From Psychrobacter immobilis (GTDB lineage: Bacteria; Pseudomonadota; Gammaproteobacteria; Pseudomonadales; Moraxellaceae): 64,000 nt of DNA. Shown one piece after another: positions 45,969-56,191 of the stretch. The notes under the pieces are model-generated. The model was not told the origin of the DNA and made no database searches. It saw only the letters and a list, made by a program, of their open reading frames with translations. The stretch's first letter is position 1, and every line of letters begins with the position of its first letter. The DNA is taken from assembly GCF_904846065.1 (NCBI RefSeq), contig NZ_CAJGZV010000001.1, forward strand, positions 1,612,001-1,676,000. The letters are read 5' to 3'. Position numbers and translations under genes: made by a program.

Positions 45969-46089
45969 TAAACAGGATATTTAGCTATAAACGAAGCACT
46001 GACTGTTATCAAACCAGAGATTTTTAACCAACAGATTGTACTTATAATTTCAAATCGCAATAACCTAATCAACACAACGGAGACTATTT

Positions 46090-47499
46090 ATGTCGAACAA
46101 ACTACTAGATCTTATCCAATCCTCTAATGCTAAATGGGTCGATTTTCGCTTCACTGATACACGCGGTAAAGAGCAACATATCAGCTTTCCAGCGCATAGC
46201 GTTGACGAAGAAGTGATGGAAGATGGCAAGATGTTTGATGGCTCATCTATTGCTGGTTGGAAAGGTATCGAAGCGTCAGATATGATCTTGCGTCCTGATC
46301 CAGAGACGGCTTTTCTTGACCCGTTCTTTGATTCACTTACCGTAGTTGTTACTTGCGATATTATCGAGCCATCAACGCTACAAGGTTATGATCGTGACCC
46401 ACGTTCTATTGCGCGCCGCGCCGAAGAGTACTTAAAGTCAACGGGCATTGGTGATACTGCTTATTTTGGTCCTGAGCCTGAGTTCTTTATATTTGATGAT
46501 GTGAAATGGTCAATTGATATGTCTGGCGTTAGCCACAAGATCACAGCCGAAGAAGCGGCATGGTCGACTAACAATGACTATGAGTGGGGCAACATGGGAC
46601 ATCGTCCACGTGTTAAAGGCGCTTACTTCCCAGTACCACCAATCGATAGCTCGCAAGACATGCGCTCTGTTATGTGTGAGCGTTTAGAAGAAATCATCGG
46701 TGAAGGCTGTGTCGAAGTTCATCACCATGAAGTTGCGCCTTGCCAGTCAGAAATTGGTGTCGCTTTCAATACGTTAGTCAAAAAAGCTGATGAAGTACAG
46801 CAGCTAAAGTATGTTGTGCATAATGTTGCGCATCAGTTTGGTAAAACGGCTACCTTTATGCCAAAACCAATCGTTGGTGACAATGGTTCAGGCATGCACG
46901 TGCATATGTCAATCTCCAAAGATGGTGTCAATACTTTCTCAGGTGATGAATATGCGGGTCTTTCTGAATCTGCACTGTATTTCATCGGTGGTATTATCAA
47001 GCATGCGCGTGCGTTGAATGCGATTACCAACCCATCGACTAATAGCTATAAGCGCCTAGTACCGCATTATGAAGCGCCTATCAAACTTGCGTACTCAGCA
47101 TCTAACCGCTCAGCATCTATCCGTATTCCACATGTTAGCAGCCCAAAAGCGGTACGTGTTGAAGCACGTTTCCCTGATCCAGCGGCCAACCCATATTTAA
47201 CGTTTGCAGCGTTACTAATGGCAGGTCTTGATGGTATTCAAAATAAAATACATCCGGGTGAAGCTGCTGACAAAAACTTGTATGACTTACCACCAGAAGA
47301 AGAAGCACTCATCCCAACCGTTGCGGAGAGCTTAGAAGTTGCATTACAAGCCTTGCGTGATGATCATGAGTTCTTATTAAAAGGTGATGTATTCACTGAA
47401 GACATGCTAGAGGCGTTCATCGCTTTGAAAGAAGAAGAAGTGCAACGTGTCAATGTAACCGTGCATCCAGTTGAGTTTGACTTATACTACAGCTGCTAA
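46090..47499 (+). CDS. glnA: Glutamine synthetase type I
   Basis: ATP-dependent ammonium assimilation to glutamine, a dodecameric enzyme. The 469-residue protein has the GSI signatures [34 protein letters not shown] and [12 protein letters not shown], and the adenylylation site loop NLYDLPPEE with Tyr near 397, so GlnE-type control is expected. CGGAGA precedes the ATG. Expression appears nitrogen-regulated through the upstream sigma-54 element. Confidence 0.98.
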   Translation: MSNKLLDLIQSSNAKWVDFRFTDTRGKEQHISFPAHSVDEEVMEDGKMFDGSSIAGWKGIEASDMILRPDPETAFLDPFFDSLTVVVTCDIIEPSTLQGYDRDPRSIARRAEEYLKSTGIGDTAYFGPEPEFFIFDDVKWSIDMSGVSHKITAEEAAWSTNNDYEWGNMGHRPRVKGAYFPVPPIDSSQDMRSVMCERLEEIIGEGCVEVHHHEVAPCQSEIGVAFNTLVKKADEVQQLKYVVHNVAHQFGKTATFMPKPIVGDNGSGMHVHMSISKDGVNTFSGDEYAGLSESALYFIGGIIKHARALNAITNPSTNSYKRLVPHYEAPIKLAYSASNRSASIRIPHVSSPKAVRVEARFPDPAANPYLTFAALLMAGLDGIQNKIHPGEAADKNLYDLPPEEEALIPTVAESLEVALQALRDDHEFLLKGDVFTEDMLEAFIALKEEEVQRVNVTVHPVEFDLYYSC

Positions 47500-47535
47500 T
47501 TTATAGCTAAAACACTCAGTTATTTTGAGTGATAA

Positions 47536-47569
47536 AAACCAGCTAAGTTATTCTTAGCTGGTTTTTTTT
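47536..47569 (+). terminator. Terminator after glnA
   Basis: AACCAGCTAAG pairs with CTTAGCTGGTT, then a run of T8 or so. Confidence 0.95.
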
Positions 47570-47692
47570 ACGTCTCAATAATAATTTGCTAAATCAACGG
47601 ATCTGTCCTCTTTGAAATTATTACTGATTTAACACCCAAAGTATCGCATAATAGATATTCATAATATTAGGTACTCATTAGGTTGACTGACT

Positions 47693-48490
47693 ATGACTTC
47701 ATTATCAAAACCGGTTTTTTCAAACAGTAAGTTAGGGTTGGTACTGATTGCTGCTACGATGATTAGTATGGCAACTCTCTATGCCCCTTTGGCAAATGCT
47801 GCGCCTATTTATAAAGTTATTGACGAAAAAACAGGTCAAGTCACCTTTACCGATCGCCCGCAAAATTATGAGCAGCAGGCGGGTAAAAAAATCAGCCAAA
47901 CGGGTGTCACGACGAAAGAAAGTCGCATCAGCTCAAGTAACAGTGATAACATGAGTAGTCCACCTCCTTCTAGTAATGTTAATACGACTACGCAAAATAC
48001 GGCTGCTAAAAATAGCCCTGACGCCAAACCAGTCGTCAATTATCAGCTTAATATTACTGAACCAAGCGCAGAACGTGCATATCGTCGCCCAGCCCAAAGC
48101 ATTGATGTCAATGTGCAAGTGAAGCCGGAGTTACAAGCAGGTGATAGTGTTAGTATCTATTTGGATGGCAATGAAGTCGCGCAAGGTCTTAGCGCCTCGA
48201 TTGCAACGGTAGATGTTTTACCAGGATCGCATAAGATAAAAGCCGTGTTAAAAAATGAGAAAGGTCAAACACTCAAACAAGTAGAGCGTACGGTGTATGT
48301 GATTCAAAACAATACAACATTGCAAAATAATAAGAAAATCGCGCAACAGCTTTTAGCTTATCAAAATCTACCTTGGTATCAAAAAGTACTGTTAAAAATG
48401 CGTCAAGAGGGCAAACAACCGAATATGCAATCATTTACTAAGCCTATAGTGGATAAACCTATGACGCTTGAGCAACCAGTGACAAATTGA
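47693..48490 (+). CDS. DUF4124 periplasmic protein
   Basis: 265 residues. A signal peptide (about 1-36, cleavage near LANAA) precedes a DUF4124 domain (APIYKVIDEKTGQVTFTDRP...), a Ser/Asn/Thr-rich linker, and an Ig-like beta domain (about 120-205, VSIYLDGNEVAQG ... VLPGSHKIKAVL). DUF4124 proteins commonly follow glnA in gammaproteobacteria; their function is unknown. It is separated from glnA by a strong terminator, so it has its own promoter. AGG is about nine bases from the ATG. Confidence 0.85.
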   Translation: MTSLSKPVFSNSKLGLVLIAATMISMATLYAPLANAAPIYKVIDEKTGQVTFTDRPQNYEQQAGKKISQTGVTTKESRISSSNSDNMSSPPPSSNVNTTTQNTAAKNSPDAKPVVNYQLNITEPSAERAYRRPAQSIDVNVQVKPELQAGDSVSIYLDGNEVAQGLSASIATVDVLPGSHKIKAVLKNEKGQTLKQVERTVYVIQNNTTLQNNKKIAQQLLAYQNLPWYQKVLLKMRQEGKQPNMQSFTKPIVDKPMTLEQPVTN

Positions 48491-48569
48491 CTTGTAGTTA
48501 ATGTGTCAATCATGGATAAGTATAAGAACCCATACAAAGTAGAGTAACTTTATAAGTTAATTTCTTCTG

Positions 48570-48619
48570 TATAAACATAAAGGCAAGCGCTGATTGCAGC
48601 GCTTGCCTTTATGTTTATA
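48570..48619. terminator. Perfect 23-bp-arm hairpin between convergent genes
   Basis: Arms 48570-48592 and 48597-48619 are exact complements with a four-base loop ATTG. The internal CCTTTATGTTTATA arm gives a T-rich end in each direction. It lies between the DUF4124 and SIMPL genes and can terminate both. Confidence 0.8.
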
Positions 48620-48650
48620 AGGATATTTATTAATTCTATGTATTTACAGC

Positions 48651-49367
48651 TTATTTAGTCAATTCAATCGTACCATTAGCAGTCACTGAGATAGTGCTAT
48701 TGCCAGATTCAAAATTTTGGCTAGGTACTGATTCGTCTGCTGCGCCTGCTTTCATACTCATAGCACTATACATCGGACGTGGGTAGTTGCTACCTGTATT
48801 TAGATTCACATTGACGACACGATAGCCACGAGCATCCCAAGCGCGTGTTAGGTTTTTAGCTTGTTGCTGAAAAGCACGAGACGCATTGGTCATCAGCTTT
48901 TGCTCAAGCGCATCCTTTTTGGTATCTGAGACACCAAAGTTCAGATTGTCCATCACCAACGTTTCTTGTAGGTCAGCGATGAGTTGGCTGGTGGCTGCAA
49001 AGTCGGTACTTTTTAAATCGATGTTTGCTTGTCCTGTCCAGCCAATGATTTTGTCATTTTTATCATAGCGAGGGTAGGTGCGCTGTTGTCCGGTGCTCAC
49101 GGTGACCGTTGGATAGCGCTTAGCAATTTTCATGGCATTATTAATTGAGGTGTTGAGCGTTGTCGCTAGAGTTTTAGAATCCGTTGCCTGCGCTTTTTTA
49201 TATAAGCTGGCTCGTACTTCATCATTCTGGATTTCTTCTTTTACTTCTGTCTGAAAAGTAAGCTGATCGTAGCCTGTTGGTTCTGCATGTGCGCTACCCA
49301 TCATGGCTGTGAGTAGAAATGCAGTACCAGTCGTTAGAGCGGCTTTATTAAGTAAAGTGGTTTTCAC
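48651..49367 (-). CDS. SIMPL-domain (DUF541) periplasmic protein
   Basis: 238 residues with a signal peptide (about 1-28, SAHAEP) and a SIMPL/DUF541 domain: QTEVKEEIQNDEVRASL near the start, TVSTGQQRTYPRYD, GWTGQANIDLKSTDFAA, and the C-terminal SGNSTISVTANGTIEL. The family forms ring-like periplasmic or cell-surface oligomers in relatives such as Brucella BP26 (inference). It is convergent with the DUF4124 gene. GGAGA lies before the ATG. No partner is evident. Confidence 0.87.
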   Translation of the reverse strand: MKTTLLNKAALTTGTAFLLTAMMGSAHAEPTGYDQLTFQTEVKEEIQNDEVRASLYKKAQATDSKTLATTLNTSINNAMKIAKRYPTVTVSTGQQRTYPRYDKNDKIIGWTGQANIDLKSTDFAATSQLIADLQETLVMDNLNFGVSDTKKDALEQKLMTNASRAFQQQAKNLTRAWDARGYRVVNVNLNTGSNYPRPMYSAMSMKAGAADESVPSQNFESGNSTISVTANGTIELTK

Positions 49368-49588
49368 AATGATCTCCTGAGTGAGTTATATCAATAGTAT
49401 CTAGGTGAGCCATACAATAGGTAAGACTCGCCTTGATATGAGAAGCTGTCCATTTTAGTTATTAGTTGATACCGAGTATGCTCAGCTTCCTCAACTAAAA
49501 TAGCAAAATTTAACAGGCTTGCTGTGAGAATTTTGTCACCTAAGTTACAGGGCGTTTGGAGGTAATAGAAAGAGTTTTACGATAGGGG

Positions 49589-49616
49589 TTGTAATATTTA
49601 AAAATTCTTGTATAAT
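49589..49616 (+). promoter_or_regulatory. Promoter of the SRP RNA gene
   Basis: TTGTAA (49589-49594), a 16-bp spacer and a perfect TATAAT (49611-49616). The predicted start (about 49623) coincides with the first base of the RNA stem. Confidence 0.75.
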
Positions 49617-49622
49617 TTGCAA

Positions 49623-49738
<116 letters not shown>

Positions 49739-49797
49739 TTTGCCTAAAATTTGATACCTGTTTTGATATTTAATCAGAAATGCTCGTTTGATCTATT

Positions 49798-49828
49798 AAG
49801 CCCTTCATTGTAAAGGGCTTTTTTTTCG
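49798..49828 (+). terminator. Second terminator downstream of ffs
   Basis: AAGCCCTT pairs with AAGGGCTT around a short loop, then T8 in all. Insulates lemA from ffs transcription. Confidence 0.85.
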
Positions 49829-49926
49829 ACCTTTTTTTGTCCGATTTTGACCTTTGATTGATTAAGATGGGTTAAAATACAATGTATTAACTTTTATTAA
49901 CATTCTGGACACTTTAGGGTTTTCTT

Positions 49927-50523
49927 ATGAAGATGTTTGTTTGGTTGTTCATTGCCTTCGTGCTACTAGTGATTGTGTTTGGCGTATCTATATTTAATAA
50001 GTTGGTACGCGCTCGCAACCAAGCGAAAAATGGTTTTGCCCAAATAGATGTACAACTGAAGCGCCGTCATGATTTGATTCCAAATTTGGTTGAAACTGCT
50101 AAACGCTATCTAACGCATGAAGAAGAGACGCTGACCCGTGTGATTAGTGCACGTAATCATGCCCAGAGCTTGCAAGACTCCAATACACATCAGCCAGACT
50201 CGCTTGAGCATATGGCGCTATTTGCCAAAGCTGAGAGTATGCTGTCTAAAGCGTTAGGGCAGTTTTCAGCGGTTGTAGAAGCTTACCCTGAGCTAAAGGC
50301 GGACAGCATGATTAAAGAGTTGATGGATGAGCTGACCAATACTGAGAACCGCATTGGCTTCGCCCGTCAGCACTATAATGACAGCGTGATGTTCTACAAC
50401 AATGACCGCGAGGTATTTCCCAACAATCTTATTAGTACGACTTTTGGCTTTCGCCCGTTAAGCCCGCTAGTATTTGAAGATAGAAAAGTGATCGCTCAAG
50501 CACCTGTCGTCAATATGGGCTGA
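49927..50523 (+). CDS. lemA: LemA family protein
   Basis: 198 residues with an N-terminal transmembrane helix (about 4-22) and the coiled-coil LemA domain: VRARNQAKNGFAQIDVQLKRRHDLIPNLVET, then TLTRVISARNHA, and NRIGFARQHYNDSVMFYNN, FPNNLI. The soluble domain is a bundle of helices of unknown biochemistry. It is followed 58 bp later by an M48 peptidase gene, a pairing widespread in bacteria. AGGG lies about eight bases before the ATG. Confidence 0.94.
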   Translation: MKMFVWLFIAFVLLVIVFGVSIFNKLVRARNQAKNGFAQIDVQLKRRHDLIPNLVETAKRYLTHEEETLTRVISARNHAQSLQDSNTHQPDSLEHMALFAKAESMLSKALGQFSAVVEAYPELKADSMIKELMDELTNTENRIGFARQHYNDSVMFYNNDREVFPNNLISTTFGFRPLSPLVFEDRKVIAQAPVVNMG

Positions 50524-50581
50524 TATTGAATTATATGCATATGTTCAGATGCGTTTAGCTATTTTTAAGTCAGGCATATAG

Positions 50582-53500
50582 ATGGATTTTTTTGGTGAAC
50601 AACGCACCCGTACCCAGCGAAGTCTGTTGCTCTATGGGCTATTTTTTCTCATTGTTTTTGCTCATCTGGCAGTAGCGCTAGGTATCATGGCGCTGCTGCT
50701 AACGATATTTACTGGTGGTATTTATCATTGGGTATTGATACTGGTTGCTATCTGGACAGTCGGTAGCTTTGTGATCGGTAGTTTTTTAGAGTACAGACGT
50801 TTAGAAGCGGGTGGTCGCGCTATTGCTCAGCGTGTGGGCGGGGTTCGGCTGTTTATCGACCACAGCCAAGACGCGTGGGAGCATAGTCAAGGGGTTGCCC
50901 ATCAGCATGAGGCTATACCAAAGGTTCGTTTCAGCGCCCACCATATCGCCGTGCGTGATGAGCGAGACTTCCCGCCTGTCTACCGTCGTTACTACGAGAT
51001 TGCCCAGCAGCTAGCTATTGCTTCGGGTGTACGTATGCCGATTCTCTATGTACTGCCTGATGAGCAAGGTATTAATGGCTTCGTTGCGGGTCGTCATAGT
51101 CAAGATATGGTATTGGTCGTCACTCAAGGCGCGCTTGATAAGCTGTCCGATGAGGGGCTGTATGGGCTGATAGGGCATGAATATGGTCATATCTTGCATG
51201 GCGATGCGACGTTTAATTTGCAACTGATGGTGGTGCTGGCAGGCTTGCAATTACTCTATGACTGGAGTGATTCTATTAATAATTTTGGCGCTGGTAATCA
51301 ACGCAGTCATCAGAATAGCCATCACAATTATTTTGATGATGCGGTCAATCGACTGTCACAAAGAGTCGTCGATAGCCATGCGCGTAGCACTGAAGCTCAA
51401 ACCGCCAACTTTACCACCCATAGTGAATGGGTAAGCTATTGGCAAAGTCAATCACAAAGCCAGCAGTCGTCAGCTAAGAGCCAGTCACGATGGCTACAAA
51501 ATAATAATAAGTTCGATAGTCAAGCACCGCGCAATATTGGGACGTTGTTAATACATGGATTGAGTTTTTCGAGTATGGCCAGTGCGCAACTGATTAAACA
51601 CAGCTTTAATCGCCAGCGTGAATTGCTTGCCGATGCGACCAGCGTGCAGCTGACACGCTCGCCGGCTATTATGGAAACCTTACAAGCCATTCATCAAGAT
51701 TCGCTTGGTTCGCGCTTAACCAGTATCGCCGATATCAATGGTCTTAGTCACTTCTTCTTTGCCAGTAGTGGTGCTGATTTGGGTGACGTCTCTTGGTTTG
51801 CCACCCATCCGAGCTTGGCTGAGCGAATGAGTGCCATTAATGCCAACGCTTATCATGATTTTGCGGTAAAAGTAGCTAAAGAAAAGCGCATAAATCAACA
51901 GAAAATAAAAGAGATATATGAGCAGCGGCGATTAGGGGATTGGGGCGTCATAAAAGCAAATAGCCTAAGCAAAAATAAACAAGAAAAAAATAGCCAATCA
52001 TCAATATTTGAAACTCAATCAGGATTAGATAACAATAAAAGCAATAACGATAAAAGCCTTACTAATAACAGCAATGATGTTATAGACAAAGAAACTACTG
52101 CTTTTCCTGCAAATGAAATAAAGAATGAGTTGGACGAAGATAAGGGGCTAGAGTTTGTTATCGAGAAAGATGTCGTTGTTGCAGGACGTTTACAGGTTCA
52201 AGCGCAAAATACCGGTATTCATCAGTTGCTCAAGCCATGGCAAGCAAAACCTGATAGCGATTTGCCATCGGATACATTGATTGGTATCGACGATAGACAA
52301 AAAGTTTCACTGCCGCAGTATATACTCAATCACAGTTATCACCCGCTCGGGGCGCAAGCTTTGATTGAAGCAGTTATGTTGTGCCATCAAGGTCGTATAT
52401 TAGCAACGACTGAGAGTTATGACTTGACTGATATCTGGCTTGGAATTGCTAACGATAAAGCGTCTGCTGCTGAAATCAATAATAACGCTAGCGCTAATAT
52501 TAGCAGCCACCCCCAATTTTTAGCGCATACGATAGATCATAGATTATTAGCAGCAGTGGCACATCTTGATAGGCGTTTAGACAACGCATTGATTGCATTG
52601 GCAATAAAGCAATTGAGTCAGCATAACCTGTCAGAAACTGCTATCAATGAATCACGCTTAAGATATGAAGCGAGTCATAGCAATCAAGATCATCAACATT
52701 ATGTGCAGCAAAAAAAGTGTCGTACAATGCTGATGCGCTATCAACAGGGTATCATTGAGCTATTTGAACACTACCTAACGGCGGATTTAAGTCAACATTT
52801 CGCTGATAACATAGCCAGTGAAGATGGTGCTATGGATAAAATTAAGCCAGTATCAACGCACTCAGGAAAAATCGACTCTCGGTTGCCACCGATTTTATCA
52901 TTATGGCAAGCGCTACAGTTGCAGCAATTATTACCTATATTGTCTACTGTATTGAACGAGGAACACGTGCATGCTCAGCCTCAGCTATTATGGTTATGGC
53001 AGCAAACATTGCAAGCGGGTAGAGATGATATTTATGACCAGCTTGACCCTTCAGGACAGGTATTTGATGGTCTCGATGTTGCCGCGAAAGCAATGCTTAT
53101 TTTATTGGCTTATCGCCTATCAAAAGATGTCAAGGGTCAGGTCGTATCAGCACTAGATAGCTCAGTACACATTTCAGCACCTACTTCAGTACTCGGCTAT
53201 AATAATGACAGTGTTGCTCACTATCTTGTGGATTTGCGGCGTCATGCACGTTTGATTGATATTGACTTAGCCGCTGTTAGTGACGCAAATTTGCAATGGC
53301 TACTATTGACTGCGCAAAATATAAATAGTATCCAGTTATTGGCAGTGATAGAAGCGGTGCCTATTTTTATAGCGCCTGCCAGTCAGTCGTCTGCATCAGA
53401 AGCCAAACGTAATGATAATTATCGACAGAGGCAACAGGGCAGCGATCAAATAGATTATAATGCTCATAGACAAGACGGCAATGCAGATAGTGTAGATAAG

Positions 53501-53665
53501 GCGGGCAATGATAGTCTGCGCCATTCTTATGCTTATCATACTTACCAGCAATGGCTGAGCACATTGCATACGGTGATGTTACACGATACGATAGTCAGTC
53601 AAGATGAATATGATTGCTTGTCCATGTTAGCCAATCATTGGTTAGGCGTTCGGCAGCTTTTTTGA
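50582..53665 (+). CDS. Large M48 metalloprotease-domain membrane protein
   Basis: 1027 residues. Two membrane helices (about 17-41 and 46-67) precede an HtpX-like M48 zinc protease domain: LIGHEYGHILHGD (HExxH at about 199-203) and RQRELLADATSVQ (third ligand Glu, about 348). After about residue 440 a low-complexity Asn/Ser/Lys/Glu linker leads into a long, mostly helical C-terminal region (about 520-1027), broken by another polar patch (about 930-985). The end, DTIVSQDEYDCLSMLANHWLG, recalls TerB/DjlA-like modules (tentative). Usual M48-LemA partners are much shorter. Co-located with lemA, so a membrane proteolysis role is likely. Confidence 0.85.
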   Translation: MDFFGEQRTRTQRSLLLYGLFFLIVFAHLAVALGIMALLLTIFTGGIYHWVLILVAIWTVGSFVIGSFLEYRRLEAGGRAIAQRVGGVRLFIDHSQDAWEHSQGVAHQHEAIPKVRFSAHHIAVRDERDFPPVYRRYYEIAQQLAIASGVRMPILYVLPDEQGINGFVAGRHSQDMVLVVTQGALDKLSDEGLYGLIGHEYGHILHGDATFNLQLMVVLAGLQLLYDWSDSINNFGAGNQRSHQNSHHNYFDDAVNRLSQRVVDSHARSTEAQTANFTTHSEWVSYWQSQSQSQQSSAKSQSRWLQNNNKFDSQAPRNIGTLLIHGLSFSSMASAQLIKHSFNRQRELLADATSVQLTRSPAIMETLQAIHQDSLGSRLTSIADINGLSHFFFASSGADLGDVSWFATHPSLAERMSAINANAYHDFAVKVAKEKRINQQKIKEIYEQRRLGDWGVIKANSLSKNKQEKNSQSSIFETQSGLDNNKSNNDKSLTNNSNDVIDKETTAFPANEIKNELDEDKGLEFVIEKDVVVAGRLQVQAQNTGIHQLLKPWQAKPDSDLPSDTLIGIDDRQKVSLPQYILNHSYHPLGAQALIEAVMLCHQGRILATTESYDLTDIWLGIANDKASAAEINNNASANISSHPQFLAHTIDHRLLAAVAHLDRRLDNALIALAIKQLSQHNLSETAINESRLRYEASHSNQDHQHYVQQKKCRTMLMRYQQGIIELFEHYLTADLSQHFADNIASEDGAMDKIKPVSTHSGKIDSRLPPILSLWQALQLQQLLPILSTVLNEEHVHAQPQLLWLWQQTLQAGRDDIYDQLDPSGQVFDGLDVAAKAMLILLAYRLSKDVKGQVVSALDSSVHISAPTSVLGYNNDSVAHYLVDLRRHARLIDIDLAAVSDANLQWLLLTAQNINSIQLLAVIEAVPIFIAPASQSSASEAKRNDNYRQRQQGSDQIDYNAHRQDGNADSVDKAGNDSLRHSYAYHTYQQWLSTLHTVMLHDTIVSQDEYDCLSMLANHWLGVRQLF

Positions 53666-53812
53666 ACAATATCATTGACGGCATTTAAGTATTCTTTTTT
53701 AAATTGAATGGACTATATTTTTAATCCTTTTTTTTAACATCGTTCTCTAATATTGTTCCTTGCCATTAAAAGTCAGTAAATCCATTTTAGATAAGTAGGA
53801 TAGTAAATAAGC

Positions 53813-54685
53813 ATGAGTGATATCCAAGACCCGCTAATTGTATTGCAGCAGCGCCAGATTTTAGCGATGATGGGTATCAATCAGTGGGTGCAGCCGAGCT
53901 CTAAGACATTGAGTATCGCAGGTATTTCTGCGCCTGCTCTGCTCGAGCAGACTACAGCTAATCCAATTTTAGCTAATCCTAGTATTTCTTCTGCGATTAC
54001 CACTGAACAGCCAAGTATTGAATCTTCTAATATTGAATCCCCAAATATTAATGCCATATCAGATATGGTAGATGATGAGTCTATCAACCATTATTATAAT
54101 GACGCTAATGATACAGATTTAAGCTATTCTGACCAGCAAAGCCCTGTTACTTATAGTTTTGACTCGACTACTCCTAATGCCCTTAATATCTCTAAGCCAG
54201 CCGTTACCTCCTTTGTAGATACTGTTGTACAGCAAGCTTCTATTACTGATATAAATAAAGCTTCGAGCTTTGAAAATGGCAGTTTTAAAGAAGAGGGCTT
54301 TCAAGAGGAAAGCTTTAAAAAGGTAGCACCCTTTGATTTACAAGGTGGTCGTTATGGTGATTGGGTGATTTTGGTGGATATCCAAGCACTTAATCATGAC
54401 AGCCAAAAACTGTGGCAAAATATCACCCAAGCGTTATCCATCAGTTGTGAGACGACATCGTTCCCTATCTGTGAAGGTATGGATACGGCTGAGCTTGCCA
54501 ATGCCAGTCTTGCTGGATACGTCTTTAAAATTGGCCGTAGCGAAGAGATACAGGTAGTGACATTGACCGCACTTCCTGAAGGTTTGGAACATCCTAACCT
54601 GACGACTGCACCCACGTTGGATGAAATGCTTACTGATAGTAATCTCAAACGTCAGCTTTGGGAGCAGTTATCGAGTCAGAGTTAA
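53813..54685 (+). CDS. Possible DNA polymerase III psi (HolD)-like protein
   Basis: 290 residues. Residues 15-30 read ILAMMGINQWVQ, similar to the LQQLGITQW motif at the N-terminus of E. coli psi. A Ser/Asn/Asp-rich, probably disordered insertion (about 45-175) separates it from a folded C-terminal part (about 180-290: GDWVILVDIQAL, ALSISCETTSFPICEG, YVFKIG, DEMLTDSNLKRQLWEQLSS). The end resembles psi's final RAALWQQIC. Psi bridges chi and the clamp loader. The resemblance is read by eye and modest, so 'hypothetical' remains the safe label. It stands alone before serC. Confidence 0.4.
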   Translation: MSDIQDPLIVLQQRQILAMMGINQWVQPSSKTLSIAGISAPALLEQTTANPILANPSISSAITTEQPSIESSNIESPNINAISDMVDDESINHYYNDANDTDLSYSDQQSPVTYSFDSTTPNALNISKPAVTSFVDTVVQQASITDINKASSFENGSFKEEGFQEESFKKVAPFDLQGGRYGDWVILVDIQALNHDSQKLWQNITQALSISCETTSFPICEGMDTAELANASLAGYVFKIGRSEEIQVVTLTALPEGLEHPNLTTAPTLDEMLTDSNLKRQLWEQLSSQS

Positions 54686-54792
54686 AGGTTTACCACTTAC
54701 TATGATAGAGATTAAAAAATAACGATAAAATTCACATTCAACATTCAACCTTTAATAACCACGATGATTTCATCATATTTAGGATAATAATT

Positions 54793-55902
54793 ATGACCAC
54801 TAAAGCCGCTCCTAACCGTGTACCCAACTTTTCAGCGGGACCTGCTACTATACCAACGGCCGTATTATCACGCGCTCAAGAAGAGTTGCTTGATTGGCAG
54901 GGACGCGGCATGTCGGTCATGGAAGTGAGTCACCGTAGTAAAGAATACATCGCCATTACCGAAAAAGCTGAAGCCAAATTGCGCTCGCTCATGGACATTC
55001 CAGATAACTATAAAGTGCTGTTTTTACAAGGCGGTGCCAGCTTACAGTTTTCAGCGATTCCATTAAACCTGTTAAATGATGGGCGCGCAGACTATCTAAC
55101 GACGGGTGCATGGTCTGGTAAAGCGGTCAAAGAAGCCCAGCGCTATGCCAAACTAGGTCTTGGTGAAGTTAACGAAGTTGCAACAGGCAAAGGTAGCAGC
55201 TTTACTGATGTACCAGCCGAGAGCGAGTGGACTATTAGCAAAGATGCCGCCTATTTCCATTACTGTGCCAACGAAACCATTCATGGTTTGCAAATATTTG
55301 AGCCGCCACAAGTCGATGCGCCGATTGTCGTCGATATGTCTTCTTGCATTTTGTCACAGCCAATTGACGTCTCTAAATTTGGCATGATTTACGCGGGCGC
55401 GCAAAAAAACATCGGGCCAGCAGGTCTGATTATCGTGATTATCCGTGAAGACTTATTAGGTCAAGCGAGTGAATGGTGCCCACTGCTGATGAACTATGAG
55501 CACCAAGCTGAAAAAGAATCCATGTCAAACACACCAGCGACGTATTCTTGGTATTTAGCAGGGTTGGTATTTGATTGGTTAGAAGAGCAGGGCGGCGTCG
55601 CTGCTATCGGCAAAATCAACCAACAAAAAGCCGATTTGCTGTATAAAACAATCGATGATAGCAGTTTTTATAGCAATCCAGTTGAACCCAAATATCGCTC
55701 TATCATGAACGTGCCGTTTACCTTAGCCGACAGCTGCCTTGATAAAGTATTCTTAGAAGAGTCGGAAGCGGCAGGCCTCATGAATCTAAAAGGTCACCGC
55801 GATGTAGGCGGTATGCGTGCCAGCATTTACAATGCAGTGTCATTAGATTGGGTGCAGCAGTTGGTTGACTTTATGATTGCGTTTGAAAAAAAACACGCAT
55901 AA
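54793..55902 (+). CDS. serC: Phosphoserine aminotransferase
   Basis: A PLP enzyme making 3-phosphoserine (serine synthesis) and 4-phosphohydroxythreonine, the substrate of PdxA, encoded elsewhere in this window. The 369-residue protein has NFSAGPATIP, GMSVMEVSHRSKEY, LFLQGGAS, the Schiff-base lysine in YAGAQKNIGPAG, and the C-terminal GHRDVGGMRASIYNA. AGGA is nine bases before the ATG. Confidence 0.97.
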   Translation: MTTKAAPNRVPNFSAGPATIPTAVLSRAQEELLDWQGRGMSVMEVSHRSKEYIAITEKAEAKLRSLMDIPDNYKVLFLQGGASLQFSAIPLNLLNDGRADYLTTGAWSGKAVKEAQRYAKLGLGEVNEVATGKGSSFTDVPAESEWTISKDAAYFHYCANETIHGLQIFEPPQVDAPIVVDMSSCILSQPIDVSKFGMIYAGAQKNIGPAGLIIVIIREDLLGQASEWCPLLMNYEHQAEKESMSNTPATYSWYLAGLVFDWLEEQGGVAAIGKINQQKADLLYKTIDDSSFYSNPVEPKYRSIMNVPFTLADSCLDKVFLEESEAAGLMNLKGHRDVGGMRASIYNAVSLDWVQQLVDFMIAFEKKHA

Positions 55903-55923
55903 ATTATGTATAGACTTTAAAAT

Positions 55924-55957
55924 AAAAGACGCAACTTTTATAAGCTGCGTCTTTTTT
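55924..55957 (+). terminator. Terminator after serC
   Basis: AAAGACGCA pairs with TGCGTCTTT and an inner CTT/AAG, followed by T7. Confidence 0.93.
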
Positions 55958-56191
55958 TATACGCGTTAGTATTCTTTTAAGATAAATGATGCATCATGTA
56001 GCAACTCTAACGCTGCAAATCATTAGGTTAAAAAACCTAAGTTTGTTATGATAGAATTCTGCAGCACTTACGATACGTCAGATACGACATATTTTTTTAG
56101 ATTTTATTTCATAAGCGGTCATTAGCCTTTAGTCACTGGTTAAATGTTCAATATATTCATTCGGTCTGGCAAAGGGGTTTGTTATAACTTT

